A DNA stretch of 64,000 nucleotides from NCBI RefSeq assembly GCF_000383875.1, contig NZ_KB912879.1, positions 62,001-126,000 on the forward strand, given 5' to 3'. The notes under the pieces are model-generated. The model worked only from the letters and a program-made list of their open reading frames with translations. It searched no databases and had not been told where the DNA came from. Position numbers and translations under genes: made by a program. Each line of letters begins with the position of its first letter. Within the stretch, counting starts at the first letter, position 1. The DNA is from Caldibacillus debilis DSM 16016 (GTDB lineage Bacteria; Bacillota; Bacilli; Bacillales; Caldibacillaceae). Shown piece by piece: positions 54,401-62,566 of this stretch.

Positions 54401-55147
54401 ATGGTAACCGGGCGAATCCATTCCACCGAATCTTTCGGAACCGTTGACGGTCCGGGCATCCGGTACGTCGTTTTTACCCAGGGCTGTCCCCTTCGCTGCC
54501 GGTATTGCCACAACCCGGATACATGGAAAATGAACGGCGGAAAGGAAATCACCGTCGAAGAGATCATCCGCGAGGTGAAGGACTATCTCCCCTTCATCGA
54601 ATCCTCCGGCGGCGGGATTACCGTGAGCGGCGGCGAACCGCTGCTGCAAATCGAGTTTTTGACGGAACTGTTCAAAGAATGCAAGAAGCTCCATATTCAT
54701 ACCTCCATCGACACCGCCGGAAGCTGTTTTTCCAGGCGGGAATCTTTCCTCAAAAAACTGGAGGAACTTTTAAAATACACCGATTTAATCTTGTTGGATA
54801 TCAAACATATCGACCGTGAAAAGCATAAAAATATCACGGGCATGAACAACGACCATATTTTGGATTTCGCCAAATACCTTTCCGACAAAAAAATCCCGGT
54901 CTGGATCCGGCACGTGCTCGTTCCCGGTTTGACCGACTTCGATCCCGATTTGAAACGTTTGGCCCGGTTTTTGCGGACGCTCACGAATATCGAAAAAATT
55001 GAAGTTCTCCCCTACCATAAATTGGGCGTCTACAAATGGAAAACGTTGGGCATCCCCTACACGCTGGAACATACGGAGCCGCCTTCGGAAGAACGGGTGA
55101 AAAACGCCGAAAAAATTTTGAACAGCGCCCGCCTTCGCGTCCTTTGA
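54401..55147 (+). CDS. pflA: Pyruvate formate-lyase-activating enzyme
   Basis: A 248-residue radical-SAM enzyme that installs the glycyl radical on PflB. The cluster motif is C-x3-C-x2-C (CPLRCRYC), preceded by GTVDGPGIRYVVFTQG and followed by the SAM-binding SGGEPLLQ. The ATG at 54401 follows TTGGAG; the frame is open upstream to 54362 but begins within the intergenic hairpin. It is in the same transcriptional direction as pflB. Confidence 0.95.
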   Translation: MVTGRIHSTESFGTVDGPGIRYVVFTQGCPLRCRYCHNPDTWKMNGGKEITVEEIIREVKDYLPFIESSGGGITVSGGEPLLQIEFLTELFKECKKLHIHTSIDTAGSCFSRRESFLKKLEELLKYTDLILLDIKHIDREKHKNITGMNNDHILDFAKYLSDKKIPVWIRHVLVPGLTDFDPDLKRLARFLRTLTNIEKIEVLPYHKLGVYKWKTLGIPYTLEHTEPPSEERVKNAEKILNSARLRVL

Positions 55148-55172
55148 TTGCGCGTGAAGGCGCATTTTTTTG
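55128..55172 (+). terminator. Terminator of the pfl genes
   Basis: CGCCTTCGCG and CGCGTGAAGGCG pair across a short loop, then a run of seven Ts. Confidence 0.8.
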
Positions 55173-55312
55173 GCGTTTTCCCCGGCCGTCCGGGAAGGCG
55201 GCATTTCCCTATTTTCGCCCTTTTCGGAAGAAGGGTCTTTTCTTTCGGGAAACCCGAGATCCCGTTGCCACCGGCGGGCCGGAAGCCGAGTTTCGTTCAA
55301 AATGACGGCCTT

Positions 55313-55403
55313 TGACGAACATAACTGCCGGAGGGCATGATGACACCGCCAATTCCTTTTGGGAGGCTACCGACTCTGACGAATATAACTGCCGGCGGGC
55401 ATG
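55313..55403. repeat. Doublet repeat 5: 27-bp direct repeat, 37-bp spacer
   Basis: TGACGAACATAACTGCCGGA (55313) and TGACGAATATAACTGCCGGC (55377) both continue to GGGCATG; two mismatches in 27 bp, period 64. Confidence 0.8.
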
Positions 55404-56222
55404 CCCTCAAACGGACAGCAAGTTTTGTAAAATGAAGCTCCCGGCGGAAACGGGACAAGAAACCAAACCGGGCACCCTTATGAATGTCCGGGCAAAGTTG
55501 GTTCCCGCAAAGGAAAACGAAGAGCCGGAAACCGCCCGCCGCCAAGATATCCGAAGGAAACCGGAAGAAGGTTGAAACCCGGGGCGATCCACCGGCGACG
55601 GCGAAGGGCTGATTGAAAAAGAAACGGGGGCAACGCCCCCTTTTTTTCCGCAAAAAATAACTATTGATAGGAACATGTTAATCAGCTACATTCGACTGGG
55701 TATAATATCAAAATAATAAATCAAAAGTCTATTTAACTCATGTAAATTAAAACCGCGATCAATAGGATCAATAATAACGGTTGGACGAATTCTTTTTTCT
55801 TTATCTTTGCCTCCTTCGGCAGATTGCTCCGGCAGACTTTTCCGCCATGGGAGCCCCACCTGATTAAAAAATGAAGGCCACTCCAAACGCGGTACCGTTA
55901 ATGGCGATCGGCTTATGATCGGCCGGAGGTGAATGCACCTCTTGTCCATCCGCCTTTTCGGTCGTGCATTGAAGATCGTCGATTGAAAATCCTAATTTTG
56001 CAGCCGTTGACAACAAATTGCATCCTTATGGATTGACCATTGCCAAGACTAAGAAAAGCCCTTTCTCCACATCAATTTCCAAGCGATCCATTCATTCACA
56101 TTTTTCAATATATCATGCGATTGTTTCTTCCAAAATCCTCCATATTTATTGAAAATTTTTTATAAACAGGAAACGGCGGATTTGAAGTTAAAATAAAAAT
56201 AATAATAATTTTTCCAAAATAC
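55404..56222. other. Gene-poor stretch with a possible gene remnant
   Basis: About 820 bases. A minus-strand frame at 55686-55949 contains a protein-like piece (RIRPTVIIDPIDRGFNLHEL) that may be debris of a lost gene; I cannot name it. A small hairpin GAGGTG-AATG-CACCTC lies near 55926. Nothing else is supported. Confidence 0.4.
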
Positions 56223-56304
56223 TTGATCATTCGTTCCCGGTCGTATATGTATATATCAGACGGATTTTTTAGAAAACGGTTGCAAACAGGAAAGGGGGAT
56301 GGAG

Positions 56305-57402
56305 ATGGGAAACGTCTACTTTTTCACCGGCTTTCCGGGCTTTATTTCCAACCAGCTGCTCGCCAAATTGCTGGAAAGGAAAGAGGCGCCCGAAGCGATT
56401 TATGCCCTGGTTTTGCCCGAGATGACGGAAAAGGCGGAATCACAGCGGCAAAATCTCCTGAAAATGACAGGGTTTCCTGGAGAAAAATTCCTCGTGATTA
56501 CGGGCGATATTACAAGGAAGGGTTTGGGCATCGATCCGGACGTGCAAGAAAAATTGGCGGAAACCGTTACCCACGTCTTTCACCTGGCGGCGATCTATGA
56601 CTTGGCGGTCCCGAAGGATATCGCCTACAAAGTCAACGTGGAAGGGACGAGAAATGTCAACGACTGGGTGCGCGGGCTTAAAAGCTTGCGGCGCTATGTT
56701 TATTTCAGCACCGCCTACGTCGCCGGGAAAAGGGAAGGCGTGCTTTACGAGCACGAACTGGTCCGGCCTCCTTCCTTCAAAAATTACTACGAAGAAACGA
56801 AATACGAGGCGGAAGTCCTGGTGGACGCCCTAAAACGGGAAGTGCCGCTGACGATCATCCGGCCGGGCATCGTCAAAGGCCATTCCCAAACCGGGGAAAC
56901 CTCAAAATTTGACGGGCCTTATTTTATTTTGAATTTGATCGACCGGCTCCGCTTCCTGCCCATTTTTCCCGGCATCGGGAATACGGAGGCCGTCGTCAAT
57001 CTCGTCCCGGTCGACTTTATCGTCGATGCCGTTCTCTACCTAAGCCACGCGAAGACCGGGGAAGGAAAAACGTACCATTTGACCGACCCGCGCCCGTACA
57101 AAGTCCGGGAAGTATATGCCATGATCTTGAAAGAGATGCTCGGGAAAACCCCGAAGGGCCGCATTCCCCTCCCCGTCCTGCGGGCGGCCTTATCCGTTCC
57201 TTTGATCCGCCGATGGTTTATGACGGAAAAGGAAGTGACCGATTATTTCACCTGGATGGGAAACTTCGATTCGTCCCAGGCGCAAAAAGATCTGGGAGAA
57301 ACCGGGATCCGATGCCCGGATCTGAAAACACAGATCCCTGCCATGGTAAAATTCTATTTGGAAAACAAAAATAACGAGCAATATCAGCTGAACATCCGCT
57401 GA
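56305..57402 (+). CDS. NAD-binding reductase of the fatty-acyl-CoA reductase (male sterility) type
   Basis: A 365-residue extended short-chain dehydrogenase-like protein. The nucleotide motif near the start is FFTGFPGFISNQL, followed by VTHVFHLAAIYDL, and the catalytic region has STAYVAGKR then YYEETKYEAE (Tyr-x3-Lys). This is the NAD_binding_4 pattern of fatty acyl reductases. GGGGG stands seven bases before the ATG at 56305. The next gene is an aldehyde dehydrogenase with a hydrophobic tail, so the pair may interconvert fatty acyl thioesters, aldehydes and acids. Confidence 0.8.
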   Translation: MGNVYFFTGFPGFISNQLLAKLLERKEAPEAIYALVLPEMTEKAESQRQNLLKMTGFPGEKFLVITGDITRKGLGIDPDVQEKLAETVTHVFHLAAIYDLAVPKDIAYKVNVEGTRNVNDWVRGLKSLRRYVYFSTAYVAGKREGVLYEHELVRPPSFKNYYEETKYEAEVLVDALKREVPLTIIRPGIVKGHSQTGETSKFDGPYFILNLIDRLRFLPIFPGIGNTEAVVNLVPVDFIVDAVLYLSHAKTGEGKTYHLTDPRPYKVREVYAMILKEMLGKTPKGRIPLPVLRAALSVPLIRRWFMTEKEVTDYFTWMGNFDSSQAQKDLGETGIRCPDLKTQIPAMVKFYLENKNNEQYQLNIR

Positions 57403-57590
57403 CCGGCCTTCGTTTTTATGCCGGAGTTGCCGCGAAATCCCCGGGCGGACGGGAAGACAGGCCGTGTTCCAAAAATGGGGCTTGCCGGCGCAAGAAGGCG
57501 GTGCCGCGTTCCCCGCCGTCTGCCGCCTGGCGGACCCGGTTCCGTCCCGGAAAAGCCCTTCCGATTATTTTATTTCAGGAGGTGGAAAAA

Positions 57591-59117
57591 TTGGTTTTGG
57601 TTGCCGTCAATCCCGCGACGGGGGAAAGAATCGAAGAGATTGAAGAAACGGACATCGGAAAGGTCCAAACCTTCTACGAAAAAAGCCGGCGCGCCTTTTC
57701 CCGCTGGAGCGGCCTGTCCCTCGATGAAAGGCTCGGCTATTTCCTGCGGTTGAAAAAGGTGATGGCCGAGGCCATGGACGAGATCGCAAAAACCGTCTCC
57801 CTGGACACGGGGAAAGTGCCGACGGACGCCCTGGTGTCCGATGTGATGCCGACCATCGAAAGCATCGAATTCGTTTTGAAACACGCGAAAAAATCCTTAA
57901 GTCCGCAAAAAGTGAAGACCCCCCTCCTTTTGTTCGGGAAAACATCCTACGTGGAATATATGCCCCGGGGGGTGGTTCTTGTCATTTCCCCGTGGAATTA
58001 TCCGCTGCAATTGGCCATGGTTCCCGCCGTCAGCGCGCTGGCCGGCGGAAACACGGTCATCTTAAAACCGTCGGAGGTGACGCCCCTCGTCGGCAAACTG
58101 ATCGAATCGCTGTTTCAAAGAGCCGGTTTTCCGGAACACGTCCTGCAGGTGGCCCACGGCGGAAAAAAAGTGGGCAGCGCCTTCGTAAACGGAAAACCGG
58201 ACTACATTTTCTTCACCGGATCGGTCAAGACGGGAAAGATCATCCAGAAGGCGGCGGCCGAGCATCTGATCCCGACGACCTTGGAACTGGGCGGCAAGGA
58301 TCCGTTCATTGTTTTTGCGGACGCCAACCTCGAACGGGCCGCCAAAGGGGCGGTTTGGGCCGCATTCACCAACTGCGGGCAAGTGTGCATGAGCGCGGAA
58401 CGGATCTTCGTGGAAAAATCCGTTTACCTCGAATTCGTCGAACGATTAAAAGAGGAAACCCGATCTCTCGTCCTCGGCCAAGGCGAAGATGCGGATATCG
58501 GGTCGATGACCTTCCCCGGCCAGAAGGAAATCGTTCGGGAGCATGTGCTGGATGCCTTGGCGAGGGGGGCAAAATTGGAGACGGGGGAACATCCGGACCG
58601 GTGGACAGAGGATTCCCTCTTTGTAAAACCGATGGTAATGACCAATGTGCCGTTGGATGCAAAGATCATGAAGGAAGAGACCTTCGGTCCCGTTTTGCCC
58701 GTCGTTCCCTTTGAAACGGAAGAGGAAGCCGTAAAACTCGCCAACGATACGGAATACGGCCTAAACGCCAGCGTCTGGTCTAATGATTTGGAAAGAGCGC
58801 GGCGGGTGGCGGCAAAACTCGTATCCGGCGCCGTCGTCATCAATGACGCGGTCATCTCCGTCGCCAATCCCCATTTGCCCTTCGGCGGCGCCAAAAACAG
58901 CGGCATCGGACGCTACCACGGAAAGGACGGGCTGCGGATTTTCTGCCACGAAAAAGCCCTCGTCATCGACCGGGGCCGTCTCAAGCGGGAGGTGCAATGG
59001 TACCCGTACAAAGGAACCTATCCTTTGTTTTTGCGCCTTTTCCAAAGTTACTTTGGGGAAAGGAAAAATTGGTTCGCCTTTTTCCAAAGTTTCCTTCGTT
59101 TGATGAAAAGAAACTGA
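57591..59117 (+). CDS. Aldehyde dehydrogenase with C-terminal membrane-associating tail
   Basis: A 508-residue class 3-like (fatty) aldehyde dehydrogenase. The cofactor site reads VISPWNYPLQLAMVPAVSA and FFTGSVKTGK, the catalytic glutamate is in LELGGKD, and the catalytic cysteine (about residue 266) is in NCGQVCMSAER. After the normal end, about 45 residues (WYPYKGTYPLFLRLFQ..., KNWFAFFQSFLRLM) form an aromatic amphipathic tail, like that anchoring fatty aldehyde dehydrogenases. The TTG at 57591 follows AGGAGG. It is co-directional with the acyl reductase, 188 bp downstream. Confidence 0.9.
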   Translation: MVLVAVNPATGERIEEIEETDIGKVQTFYEKSRRAFSRWSGLSLDERLGYFLRLKKVMAEAMDEIAKTVSLDTGKVPTDALVSDVMPTIESIEFVLKHAKKSLSPQKVKTPLLLFGKTSYVEYMPRGVVLVISPWNYPLQLAMVPAVSALAGGNTVILKPSEVTPLVGKLIESLFQRAGFPEHVLQVAHGGKKVGSAFVNGKPDYIFFTGSVKTGKIIQKAAAEHLIPTTLELGGKDPFIVFADANLERAAKGAVWAAFTNCGQVCMSAERIFVEKSVYLEFVERLKEETRSLVLGQGEDADIGSMTFPGQKEIVREHVLDALARGAKLETGEHPDRWTEDSLFVKPMVMTNVPLDAKIMKEETFGPVLPVVPFETEEEAVKLANDTEYGLNASVWSNDLERARRVAAKLVSGAVVINDAVISVANPHLPFGGAKNSGIGRYHGKDGLRIFCHEKALVIDRGRLKREVQWYPYKGTYPLFLRLFQSYFGERKNWFAFFQSFLRLMKRN

Positions 59118-59416
59118 ACCCTCCCCCGGTACTCCGTCATCGACCGATAGGATATGTACCATGAATGCCGTTATCTTCACGGGATTTTCGGACCCGGAAA
59201 GAACCTGCATGGGGAACGGGTGCTGGACGCCATCCGGACGCCGGATCGGAACGCATTTCCCGAATGGCCGAGCGCGGGGGACGGCCGCCGGCAAGTGAAA
59301 GTAGTCCGCCCATATATCCGCAAAAATTGCCGGCGCATTTGTCTGATGCAGGTGTGCCGCTTTCAACGGCAAGAACAATCGCAAACGTATCGATGTATTC
59401 TAAATGGGGTATTCAT

Positions 59417-59790
59417 TTGACTGACCGCCAGGAAACATTCGAACAAAAAGTAGCGAAGCTCGAATATAATATAGACCTGTTGCGGGATGTTCTCGCGGAC
59501 CAAGAAAAATTTATCTTTTGGGATTGGGTGATCGCTCACCGGCTGAATGAACAAGAAGTCAGAGGAAGCATTAATAAATTCAATGAAAGAATAAAGGGAC
59601 CCCCAATGTTCATGAATATCAAAATGAAATTCGTAAAATAAACAATTTAGAATCTAAAATGCCAACTGACAAAACCTTCAAATTGCAATTGCTCAAGCGG
59701 TTATCGAAAACGGGAATATGTAAAGAGTTACCTAGTTACTTAATTGAAAAGATGCGTGAAAAACTTGATACGGCTGCGGTTGCAGTCTTT
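59417..59790 (+). pseudogene. Frameshifted DUF1878-like gene
   Basis: The first frame (TDRQETFEQKVAKLEYNIDL...INKFNERIKG) resembles the N-terminus of DUF1878 proteins of Bacilli. It stops at 59639-59641. A second frame (NVHEYQNEIRKINNLESK...LPSYLIEKMREKLD) supplies the expected remainder. The shift falls at a run of five Cs, 59600-59604. The TTG start at 59417 has GGGG nine bases upstream. The array copy 4 begins immediately after. Confidence 0.5.
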
Positions 59791-59831
59791 TTTTTATGTT
59801 CTCGGACCTGGTACTTCCGGTTGGATGGTCA

Positions 59832-60331
59832 TGGATCATCATGGAAGATTTATTGTCCAACTTGGATGGTCATCTGTCCAACATGGGAGGTTTATTGTTC
59901 AACATAGAGAAGAAATATTCGACAGTCATCCATTCTCTGGCCAGAATGTCCAACATTTTCATTTTCTTCGTCCCCGGATGGTTCAACATCCCAGGCACAA
60001 TGTCCAACATTTTTTGCCGAACGTTCAAGCAAAGATCCTTTTTGTCCAACATCTTGAGTAAAACGTTCAACATTCCTTTCGCCTTTCCGGGCGGACTGTC
60101 CAACATATCCACCTTAACGTCCAACATCTTTAAAAAATCGTCCAACACCGCATGGGACTGTCCAACATTTTCAACTATTTGTTCATCATTTCAAAATTAA
60201 TGTCCAACATGGAAAAAAATTTGTCCGACATCAAAGAAAAAATGTCCATCATCCGGGAAAAAACGTCCATCATCGGGCAAAAAATGTCCATCATCGTTCC
60301 CGGTGTCCAACATCCGCTGCCGTTTGTCTAA
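59832..60331 (-). repeat. 21-bp-period box array, copy 4 (18 ruler boxes plus extension, inverted)
   Basis: TGTCCAA-type boxes on the plus strand start at 60325, 60304, 60285, 60264, 60243, 60222, 60201, 60180, 60159, 60139, 60118, 60097, 60064, 60043, 60022, 60001, 59980 and 59947. From 60304 the intervals are 19, six of 21, 20, 21, 21, 33, 21, 21, 21, 21, 33, one base off the ruler at a single place. As in copy 2, an extra box precedes at 21 bp. Three or four more boxes (59896, 59875, 59854 and about 59832) extend the far end. Confidence 0.9.
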
Positions 60332-60896
60332 CATCAATGCACCTAACGATTTTCAAAAAATGGAAAAGGATGCAAGATGCGGCGAAAGCCTGATTCTTTT
60401 CATGCGGTTCAAAAAATTTCCTCCAAACACCCCATTTAATCTGTTTGAAATCGGGGTATTCTTGCTATTCCATGGCTTCTGCTCCTTCAGTTGTCTCATT
60501 AATCTGCCAAGGAGCAGCCCCCTTTTTCCTTATCTTCTTCTTTTCCCGCCGCGCTAATGCCTGGTTCGAGTGATCTTTGATCACTTACTTATTGAAAACG
60601 CCCAATTTTGCCCGGAAAAATTTTACTCAACTCAGCCCTGTTTTTCACTGGATTTGCTTCCTTTCCTGCCGCGCTTTTACCCGGTGGTCCCCTCATTTGG
60701 GGATCCCCGACCGATCACACGCCTAATGAGAGTGTTCGTCCACATGTATTTTACTTATATCAAGGAGGGAGTGCCTGATGCTTGCGGCACACCTCCTTTT
60801 TCTTTTCCCTTTTCCGCCCGGAAAGATGGCCATTCACCCATTGGGCCTCTTCCTCATATATTGAAAAAGAGAAAAACAGACGGAGGAGTGAAGCGA
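60332..60896. other. Intergenic stretch before the DUF2642-manganese catalase genes
   Basis: About 560 bases. A phrase like TTTCCCGCCGCGCT (60543) recurs as TTTCCTGCCGCGCT (60665), about 122 bp apart. CTCATTTGGGGATCCCC near 60690 is hairpin-like. No gene seen. Confidence 0.4.
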
Positions 60897-61115
60897 ATGG
60901 ATCAGGTTTGGCATTTGCAGGATCCGTATTTTTATCAGGCTCTGCAAAATCTGGCAGGAAAAACGGTCGTCGTGCAAACGATCCGGGGATCGGTCCGCGG
61001 CGTATTAGACCAGGTCATGCCCGATTTTCTCGTCGTCGATATGGCAGGAAACCCCTTTCATATCCGGACGCAACAGATTATTTGGGTCGTCCCGGGCCCG
61101 CTGCAACCGTCTTAA
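60897..61115 (+). CDS. DUF2642 (YuzF-like) small protein
   Basis: A 72-residue, probably beta-barrel protein of the DUF2642 family (YuzF/CotP-like in spore formers). Seen: LQNLAGKTVVVQTIRGSVRGVLDQVMPDFLVVD and FHIRTQQIIWVVP. GGAGGA precedes the ATG at 60897. It lies 30 bp ahead of a manganese catalase gene; members of both families are found in spore coats, so a spore role is plausible. Confidence 0.78.
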   Translation: MDQVWHLQDPYFYQALQNLAGKTVVVQTIRGSVRGVLDQVMPDFLVVDMAGNPFHIRTQQIIWVVPGPLQPS

Positions 61116-61145
61116 GGAAACAACAACCATTGGGGGGATTTCGCG

Positions 61146-62036
61146 ATGATGCATCGGATTAACAAATTGCTGATCGAGCTGCCCGTTCCGGAACACGGGG
61201 ATATGAATGCCGCGGCGGCCGTCCAGGATCTGCTCGGCGGAAAATACGGGGAGATGTCGACATTAAACAATTACATGTTCCAATCCTTTAATTTTCGGGG
61301 CAAAAAAAAATTCAGGCCTTTCTATGATTTGATTGCCAGCATTACGGCGGAAGAGTTCGGCCATGTGGAACTCGTCTCCTATACGATCAATCTGCTGTCC
61401 CGGGGAAACACGTTCCCCGGCGACCCGGATGTCACCCCGCTGCAAAACGGAAAGGACGCCAGGTATGCCTTGCATTTCGTTTCCACCGCCCAAACCGCCT
61501 ATCCCGGGGATTCGATGGGGAGGCCGTGGAACGGCGAATTCGTGACCAATACGGGAAATTTGGCGGCGGACCTGCTCCATAACTTTTTGTTGGAAATCGG
61601 GGCGAGAACCCATAAAATGCGGGTGTATGAAATGACCGACAATCCGGTTGCCCGGGAGCTGACCGGTTATTTGTTGGTCCGGGGCGGCACCCATATCATC
61701 GCCTACGCGAAGGCCTTGGAAGTGTTGACCGGAGTGGATGTGGGGAAGATGCTCCCGATCCCGAGCCTTGACAATAACAAATTTGACTACGCCAGAAAAT
61801 TCATGGAACGGGGACTGTACAATGTGCTTTACACCTGGGGGGAAGACGATTACCGGGACATCGCCAAGATCTGGAAAGGAAGAAACCCGGAAACCGGCGA
61901 AGAGTTGCGGGTCATCCACGGAACGCCGGAAGGCGCGCCGATCCCCGAGCTGGATGAACTTCCCGAACAGTTTGCCCCCGGCATCGACCGGGAGGATTAT
62001 CAAAGAATATTAAAAAGGCTGATGGAAAACCTTTGA
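61146..62036 (+). CDS. Manganese catalase (YdbD/CotJC-like)
   Basis: A 296-residue di-manganese catalase degrading hydrogen peroxide. Family ligands are visible: Glu in LGGKYGEMSTLNNY, the E-x2-H pair in AEEFGHVELVS, a further Glu in FLLEIGARTHKMRVYEM, and His in RGGTHIIAY. GGGGGG precedes the ATG. It follows the DUF2642 gene by 30 bp, likely one operon. The length matches YdbD rather than the shorter CotJC. Subcellular site (cytosol or spore) is uncertain. Confidence 0.92.
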   Translation: MMHRINKLLIELPVPEHGDMNAAAAVQDLLGGKYGEMSTLNNYMFQSFNFRGKKKFRPFYDLIASITAEEFGHVELVSYTINLLSRGNTFPGDPDVTPLQNGKDARYALHFVSTAQTAYPGDSMGRPWNGEFVTNTGNLAADLLHNFLLEIGARTHKMRVYEMTDNPVARELTGYLLVRGGTHIIAYAKALEVLTGVDVGKMLPIPSLDNNKFDYARKFMERGLYNVLYTWGEDDYRDIAKIWKGRNPETGEELRVIHGTPEGAPIPELDELPEQFAPGIDREDYQRILKRLMENL

Positions 62037-62044
62037 GAACAGCC

Positions 62045-62074
62045 CCGCATTAACGCCCGATGCGGGGATTCTTG
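62045..62074 (+). terminator. Terminator-like hairpin after the catalase gene
   Basis: CCCCGCAT and ATGCGGGG form an 8-bp stem around a 9-base loop, followed by ATTCTTG. Confidence 0.65.
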
Positions 62075-62226
62075 AACGCCCGGCCCAGCGGCTTCGCATC
62101 GCCCGGGGGATGGGGTCTCCCGGCTTGGACTGGATTGGGAAAAAATGTCCAAGAGCGGCACAACGGGAGACGGCATCCTTTTCCGGCCCGATGTCATTGC
62201 GGAGGGGCCTTCCTAGGCGGCTCCAA

Positions 62227-62311
62227 GCCGGCCTGCGCAAAGAAAGAAGATCGGCGGGTTGGGACCCGGTGCTGTAAATGTGCTGAATCCGCCGGCCTGC
62301 GCAAAGGAAGA
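62227..62311. repeat. Doublet repeat 6: 21-bp direct repeat, period 64
   Basis: GCCGGCCTGCGCAAAG then AAAGA (62227) or GAAGA (62291). The spacer is about 43 bp and unrelated. It lies in a 530-base gene-free gap between convergent genes. Confidence 0.7.
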
Positions 62312-62566
62312 TGAACGCCCCGGCCGGGACGACATAACCCCCGCCTTCCGTGCCTGCCGGTCTGCCCGCGGATGAAGGGAAAGTTCCCCGCCTTTCCAGG
62401 AGGGGATATTGTTATGGAAGCGAAACGGAATTGCCGGATCCGGCGGCACGAACCGTTTCCGGGCGGACATCCGCAAGCGGGCTTTGAAGCGCTCCGATTT
62501 TTTCCAAAGAAAAAAAGGGGATGGAACCCCCTTCTTTCCGGTTCCGGGGCAAAATCCTCGGGAGGA

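Noticed and set aside
59870-60148. Minus-strand 92-codon frame of MLDxxxx heptads as a real repeat protein
   Set aside because: It is the translation of array copy 4. Equivalent frames in the other copies are broken by shifts and stops, and no ribosome site precedes it.
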